DNA of 64,000 bases from Saccharopolyspora sp. SCSIO 74807 (lineage in GTDB: Bacteria > Actinomycetota > Actinomycetes > Mycobacteriales > Pseudonocardiaceae). The DNA is taken from assembly GCF_037023755.1 (NCBI RefSeq), contig NZ_CP146100.1, positions 1,490,501 through 1,554,500 on the forward strand. The letters run 5' to 3'. Made by a program: the position numbers and the translations under genes. The notes under the pieces are model-generated. The model saw nothing but the letters and a program-made list of their open reading frames with translations. It was not told the origin of the DNA and ran no database searches. Shown here one piece after another: positions 61,898-64,000 of the stretch (the stretch's first letter is position 1; each line of letters opens with the position of its first letter).

Positions 61898-62899
61898 ATG
61901 GCCGCCGACAAGAAATCCGGGAACCGCCGGAAGAAGCCGCACACCTGGCTGCTGATGGTGATGGCCGCGCTGGGCGGCGGACTGGTGCTGCTGATCAGCG
62001 CACTGCTGAACACGCCCACCGGCGGTGGCGGCTCCGGCATCGGCGGCCCGGGCAGGCAAGGCTCCTCGCCCGCCACGCCACCGGTGTTCCAGGCGAAGGC
62101 CGGCAGCTGCCTGCACTGGACCGAACCCGACGCGGCCGACATCCGCCAGGTCAAGTGCGGCGAGCGGCACCTGTTCGAGGTCACCGGTCAAGCCAACCTG
62201 AACGCGGAGTTCGGCCCGAACACGCCTTACCCGAGCGGCGAGCAGTGGCAGCAGCTCAAGCAGCAACGCTGCACGGAGGTCTCGAACCGGTACCTCGGCG
62301 GCAGGCTGGACCCGAACGGCCGGTTCGCCGTCGGCGCGTTCACGCCCAGCCAGCAGGGCTGGGATTCCGGGGACCGGACCCTGCACTGCGGGCTCCAGCA
62401 GCCCGGCCCGTCCGGCAAGCTGTACGCGATCAAGGGGCAGGTGGCCAAGCAGGACCAGTCGAACACCTACGAGGTGGGTCGCTGCCTGGGCGTCAACGGG
62501 ACCGCGGTGTGGGATCCGGTGGATTGCGCGCAGCCGCATTCGGTGGAGATCACCGGACTGGTCGACCTCGGCCGGCAGTTCCCCGGCGGTTTCCCGGGCG
62601 AGGACCAGCAGGACGGCTTCCTCGCGACCCGCTGCACCGAACTCACCGCGCCATACGCGGGCAGCCCGACCGCGGTGGCGGACAAGAAGCTGGTCAGCTA
62701 CTGGGACACGCTGCCGCAGGAGAGCTGGGACGCCGGTTCCCGGCAGGTCAACTGCAAGGCCAGCGCGCAGCTGCCGGACGGCAGCGGGCTCGCCCCGGTC
62801 ACCGGCAGCGTCAAGGGTGACGTGCAGGTCGGTACCGAACCCGCGCCGCAGGACAGCGCGCCGATCGAACCCGGCGTGCCCGCCACCGGGGAGCGCTGA
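61898..62899 (+). CDS. Septum-formation-family membrane protein
   Basis: A 333-residue protein. After a basic N-terminus it has one membrane helix (WLLMVMAALGGGLVLLISALL), a Gly/Ser-rich linker and an outer region with two similar halves of the Septum_form type. Each carries Cys pairs near SCLHWT...VKCGERHLFEVTG and RCLGVN...VDCAQPHSVEITG. The family was named from actinobacterial septation genes, but biochemical function is not known. It is divergent from the YgiB-like gene. The C-terminus is Pro-rich. Confidence 0.8.
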   Translation: MAADKKSGNRRKKPHTWLLMVMAALGGGLVLLISALLNTPTGGGGSGIGGPGRQGSSPATPPVFQAKAGSCLHWTEPDAADIRQVKCGERHLFEVTGQANLNAEFGPNTPYPSGEQWQQLKQQRCTEVSNRYLGGRLDPNGRFAVGAFTPSQQGWDSGDRTLHCGLQQPGPSGKLYAIKGQVAKQDQSNTYEVGRCLGVNGTAVWDPVDCAQPHSVEITGLVDLGRQFPGGFPGEDQQDGFLATRCTELTAPYAGSPTAVADKKLVSYWDTLPQESWDAGSRQVNCKASAQLPDGSGLAPVTGSVKGDVQVGTEPAPQDSAPIEPGVPATGER

Positions 62900-62903
62900 A
62901 CCG

Positions 62904-63365
62904 GTGCCGGTGGAGATGACCCGGAAGCGGTTCGAGGAGCTCGTCGCCGATGCCCTCGACCTGGTGCCGGAGCAGTTCGCGACGGCGATGAACAACGTGG
63001 TCGTGCTGGTCGAGGACCGCGACCCGGAGGATCCCTCGCTGCTCGGGCTGTACTTCGGGATCGCGCTGACCGAACGGGACGACAGCGCCTACGCGGGCGT
63101 GCTGCCGGACCGGATCATGATCTACCGCGAGCCGCTGCTGGAGATGTGCGACAGCGAGCAGGACGTCGTCGACGAGGTCGCGATCACCGTCGTGCAGCTT
63201 ATACCGATATACACCCGTCGAGCTAGGCCCATCCGAGTTCATGAAGCCGCTGGTCATCGATGCCGAAGTGATGTCCGACCTCATGGACGACGGTCGTTGC
63301 AACCTCCTGCACGACCTCGTCAAGGGTTTCGCACACCCGCAGCGTCGGGCCTCGGTAGATGGTGA
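62904..63365 (+). pseudogene. Minimal zincin metallopeptidase gene, interrupted before HExxH
   Basis: From GTG 62904 the frame follows the metallopeptidase family up to about 63196 (MTRKRFEELVADALDLVP, NNVVVLVEDRDPED, DRIMIYREPLLEMC, DEVAITVV). In the intact relative on the other strand, this is where VVHEVGHHFGIDD follows. Here the sequence changes within one codon to unrelated DNA and runs on to a stop at 63363-63365 as a chimeric tail. The zinc site is lost, so activity is not expected. The break lies at a border with foreign-looking DNA. Confidence 0.85.
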
Positions 63366-63570
63366 TGCGGTCCGGTAGCACACCGCCGTAGGTGCTATCG
63401 CGCTCCGTTAGCGCGATGCCCTCGTACAGACCCAGCACGTCAGGGTCCGAAGGATCCGGCTCGTCCTCGACTAGCACCACGACGTTGTTGAGCAGCCGCA
63501 TCAACTCGCCGGGGATCGTATCGAGCGCATCGGCCACCAGCTCTTCAAACTCGGCCCGGGAAAGCTTCAT
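63223..63570 (-). CDS. Intact minimal zincin metallopeptidase, inverted relative of the broken gene
   Basis: A 115-residue protein of the small MMP-like zincin family. It starts at ATG 63570 (MKLSRAEFEELVADAL) and ends with the complete active site VVHEVGHHFGIDDQRLHELGWA. It aligns along its whole length with the truncated plus-strand copy but differs at many codons, so it is a diverged homologue, not a recent copy. Its codons are less GC-biased than those of the genes to its left. It probably belongs to the inserted DNA and may replace the gene the insertion broke. Confidence 0.85.
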   Translation of the reverse strand: MKLSRAEFEELVADALDTIPGELMRLLNNVVVLVEDEPDPSDPDVLGLYEGIALTERDSTYGGVLPDRITIYRGPTLRVCETLDEVVQEVATTVVHEVGHHFGIDDQRLHELGWA

Positions 63571-63838
63571 GCAACCATCATGTATCGCATCCGTGCCACC
63601 ACGTACCCCGGGAATGAGCTGTCCGCCTGAGGCCATACCCTGCGGCGTTCATTAGATGCCGACCCGTTGAGCGGGCGTGTCAGCGCGGACAGCTACACTC
63701 GGCGGCGGGCAGAACGCAGGCCCGCTCCGAGTCATCTGGTTCCCATGCAGCTGGTGACGATGAGGACAAGTCGTCCACGACGGCAGCGCCGGTTACCCGA
63801 CCTCGTGTGGGACGGCATGGGCTCCTGCGGAGGCTGTC
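63571..63838. other. Lower-GC intergenic region of the presumed element
   Basis: 268 bp between divergent genes. GC is visibly lower than left of 63190. No gene is supported; a weak stem GAGCGGGC (63669-63676) with GCCCGCTC has a ~45-nt loop. It may hold the promoters of both flanking genes. Confidence 0.35.
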
Positions 63839-64000
63839 ATGGGTGACTCGCCCCCTAAGCGCAAAGTGAACCAGGCGCGTAAGCGCGCGGCCAGGGCATA
63901 TCAGGCACAACACGGGTGTTCCTACCGCCAAGCCCTTCAGGCGGTCGAAAATCGGCGTAAGAAGATTTCGCCCCCGCCAAATAAATTTGCAGAGAGCCTA
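63839..64000 (+). CDS. Start of a gene running off the right edge, mobile-element-type N-terminus
   Basis: An ATG at 63839 opens a frame of 54 codons without stop up to the end of the window (MGDSPPKRKVNQARKRAARAY...). GGAGG lies about 8 nt upstream. The basic start and AYQAQHGCSYRQALQAVENRR resemble an N-terminal segment common in proteins of actinobacterial plasmids and integrative elements (x-Q-x-x-x-G-x-S-Y-x-x-A-L). Codons are less GC-rich than those of the host genes. The rest of the protein is outside the window. Confidence 0.6.
   Translation, partial: MGDSPPKRKVNQARKRAARAYQAQHGCSYRQALQAVENRRKKISPPPNKFAESL

Overview
The window is high-GC actinobacterial chromosome. Gene content suggests a mycolate-free Pseudonocardiaceae-type organism such as Saccharopolyspora (inference). 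It carries a proteasome activator (Bpa), DUF5753 and MmyB-type XRE regulators, many GTG starts, and a large arabinogalactan locus. Gene order follows the Mycobacterium tuberculosis Rv3772-Rv3809c region, but none of the mycolate genes that interrupt that region in mycobacteria are seen.

Layout. 1-12 kb: the end of a formaldehyde dehydrogenase-like gene, tRNA-Arg and tRNA-Ser, acetoacetyl-CoA synthetase, a cluster of DnaA-box-like 9-mers, a dienelactone hydrolase-like gene, pat (aromatic/histidinol-phosphate aminotransferase), a class A beta-lactamase-like hydrolase, a coiled-coil protein, a chaplin-like secreted protein, an L,D-transpeptidase lipoprotein, a second tRNA-Ser and a drug-type ABC exporter. 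11-18 kb: secreted M28 aminopeptidase, quinone oxidoreductase, SecA2, a cysteine desulfurase-like protein without the PLP lysine, and bpa.

18-36 kb: wzm-wzt-glfT1 (export and second galactosylation of the galactan precursor), a first Emb arabinosyltransferase, a GtrA protein, a translationally coupled dprE1a-dprE1b-dprE2 operon making the arabinose donor, an XRE/SDR divergent pair with an 87-bp MITE-like palindrome between them, a second Emb and an LGFP-repeat wall protein. 36-47 kb: an alpha/beta hydrolase, a small membrane protein, a DUF5753 XRE regulator, a third Emb followed by an overlapping GtrB-like/GtrA/FAD-oxidoreductase module, and two more beta-lactamase-like secreted proteins. 47-54 kb: the minus-strand operon glf-glfT2-PAP2-ubiA, which supplies galactofuranose, the galactan polymer and decaprenyl-phosphoribose, with a divergent GT87-like transferase. 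54-63 kb: HAD phosphatase, luciferase-like oxidoreductase, XRE-cupin regulator, endonuclease III-like protein, serS, an 11-residue-repeat protein, a YgiB/YgiC-like pair and a septum-formation-family protein.

63-64 kb: a zincin metallopeptidase gene stops just before its HExxH site and runs into an inverted intact relative and a lower-GC stretch. This looks like the left end of an integrated element.

Together, UbiA/PAP2/DprE1/DprE2 make decaprenyl-phospho-arabinose, Glf/GlfT1/GlfT2 build galactan, Wzm/Wzt export it, and the three Emb proteins (possibly with the GT87 protein) build arabinan outside the membrane. I did not find AftA or AftB in the window.
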